Shown here: one piece after another, positions 63,134 through 64,000 of the stretch
Layout: each line of letters begins with the position of its first letter
How positions within the stretch are numbered: position 1 is the first letter of the stretch
Source: Glutamicibacter sp. PS
GTDB taxonomy: Bacteria > Actinomycetota > Actinomycetes > Actinomycetales > Micrococcaceae
Direction: 5' to 3'
DNA: 64,000 bases
NCBI GenBank assembly: GCA_031317595.1
Contig: JANCMB010000001.1
Location: forward strand, 3,276,468-3,340,467
The notes under the pieces: generated by a model
The model's input: only the letters and a program-made list of their open reading frames with translations
Told to the model about the DNA's origin: nothing
The model's database searches: none
Position numbers and translations under genes: made by a program

Positions 63134-64000
63134 TTAACGCTCAACCTCTCCGCGGATGAACGCTTCCACCTTCGAGCGGGCCGTATCGTCGTCGTACTGC
63201 TCCGGCGGGGACTTCATGAAGTAGCTCGAGGCAGACAGGATTGGACCGCCGATACCGCGATCCAGAGCGATCTTCGCTGCGCGAACCGCGTCGATAATGA
63301 CACCAGCCGAGTTTGGCGAGTCCCAAACTTCGAGCTTGTATTCCAAGGACACCGGCGCATCACCAAAGTTGCGGCCCTCGAGGCGCACGAAGGCCCATTT
63401 ACGATCGTCGAGCCACGACACGTAGTCACTTGGACCAATATGCACATCATCATCGCCGAGCTCGGCGCTGGTGTTCGAGGTGACGGCCTGAGTCTTGGAA
63501 ATCTTCTTCGATTCGAGGCGCTCGCGTTCCAGCATGTTTTTGAAGTCCATGTTGCCACCGACATTCAGCTGGTAGGTGCGGTCGAGAACGACACCGCGGT
63601 CTTCGAAGAGTTTGGCCATCACACGGTGGGTGATGGTTGCACCAATCTGGCTCTTAATGTCGTCACCCACGATGGGCACGCCTGCATCGGTGAACTTCTG
63701 AGCCCATTCCGGGGTTCCGGCGATGAACACGGGTAGTGCGTTGACGAAAGCTACGCCGGCATCAATAGCTGCCTGGGCGTAAAACTTCGCCGCCGCGTCA
63801 GAACCTACGGGCAAATAGCAGACCAAAACATCGACCTGGGCGTCCTTGAGGCTCTGCACCATGTCGACCGGCTCAGCTGTGGACTCTTCGATGGTCTGGC
63901 GGTAGTACTTGCCCAGTCCGTCTAGGGTGTGGCCGCGCTGGACCTTTACGCCGGTGGCAGGCACGTCGGCAATCTTAATGGTGTTATTTTCACTGGCCAC
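63134..64000 (-). CDS. ino1: Inositol-3-phosphate synthase (5' part outside window)
   Basis: 288 residues are visible; the frame is open at the window edge. The first visible codons ([20 protein letters not shown]) match an internal region of actinobacterial Ino1 about 75 residues from the start, so the GTG at 64000 is not the real start. Seen: [59 protein letters not shown] and [20 protein letters not shown]. It converts glucose-6-phosphate to inositol-3-phosphate with NAD+, for phosphatidylinositol, mannosides and mycothiol. Convergent with the small-ORF region; a terminator separates them. Confidence 0.95.
   Translation of the reverse strand: MASENNTIKIADVPATGVKVQRGHTLDGLGKYYRQTIEESTAEPVDMVQSLKDAQVDVLVCYLPVGSDAAAKFYAQAAIDAGVAFVNALPVFIAGTPEWAQKFTDAGVPIVGDDIKSQIGATITHRVMAKLFEDRGVVLDRTYQLNVGGNMDFKNMLERERLESKKISKTQAVTSNTSAELGDDDVHIGPSDYVSWLDDRKWAFVRLEGRNFGDAPVSLEYKLEVWDSPNSAGVIIDAVRAAKIALDRGIGGPILSASSYFMKSPPEQYDDDTARSKVEAFIRGEVER

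Overview
The window is a roughly 64 kb stretch around the replication origin of a high-GC Gram-positive bacterium (Actinomycetota). Gene content and order point to the Micrococcales, most likely Micrococcaceae (Arthrobacter/Glutamicibacter-like). Supporting signs are the block dnaA-dnaN-recF-DUF721-gyrB-gyrA-DUF3566-tRNA-Ile-DLW-39-tRNA-Ala, then ppiA-rhomboid-crgA-sortase-pabA and the inverted pknB-pknA-pbpA-rodA-pstP-fhaB-fhaA cluster. On the other side of dnaA lie rpmH-rnpA-yidD-yidC-khpB-rsmG-parA-parB and trxA-trxB-(MviN pseudokinase)-murJ-NUDIX-cca. Many genes start with GTG. Base composition looks like high-50s percent GC by eye; it was not computed. The species cannot be named from this.

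Layout: 0-11.6 kb is accessory metabolism and regulation (isochorismatase-type hydrolase, GlxA regulator, a GDPD/HAD/PfkB/hydrolase/enoyl-CoA hydratase run, universal stress protein, dienelactone hydrolase, LacI regulator, ArsR-MFS pair). 11.8-21.4 kb holds tRNA-Leu and the cell-elongation/Ser-Thr-kinase operon fhaA-fhaB-pstP-rodA-pbpA-pknA-pknB. 21.4-33 kb holds pabA, a 55-residue membrane protein, sortase E, crgA, a Gdx-type SMR exporter, a lysG-lysE pair, a dense DnaA-box cluster, a rhomboid protease, ppiA, transporters, a glycosyltransferase and two RibD-C/DHFR-like proteins. 33-49.97 kb is the classical origin block: tRNAs, gyrase, recF, dnaN, dnaA, ribosome and membrane-insertion genes, and ParAB with parS sites. 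49.97-55.3 kb is a 5.3 kb stretch with no convincing gene. 55.3-64 kb holds thioredoxin, MurJ with its partner, NUDIX, cca, a run of very small ORFs separated by terminator hairpins, and inositol-phosphate synthase, cut by the window edge.

Functionally, most of the window couples chromosome replication and segregation (DnaA, DnaN, RecF, gyrase, ParABS) to envelope growth and its phospho-signalling (PknA/PknB/PstP, FhaA/FhaB, RodA/PbpA, CrgA, MurJ and its pseudokinase partner).

The most unusual signals are: (1) the 5.3 kb gene desert between parB and trxA, carrying an isolated perfect parS; (2) a DnaA-box cluster with direct repeats and a long hairpin between lysE and the rhomboid gene, about 17 kb from dnaA and looking at least as origin-like as the dnaA-dnaN gap; (3) the tandem small-ORF/terminator modules at 62.3-63.05 kb, built like ribosome-sensing leaders without an obvious large downstream gene; (4) a parS site forming the core of the parB terminator hairpin. 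No CRISPR array, intact insertion sequence, prophage or recognised defence system was seen.
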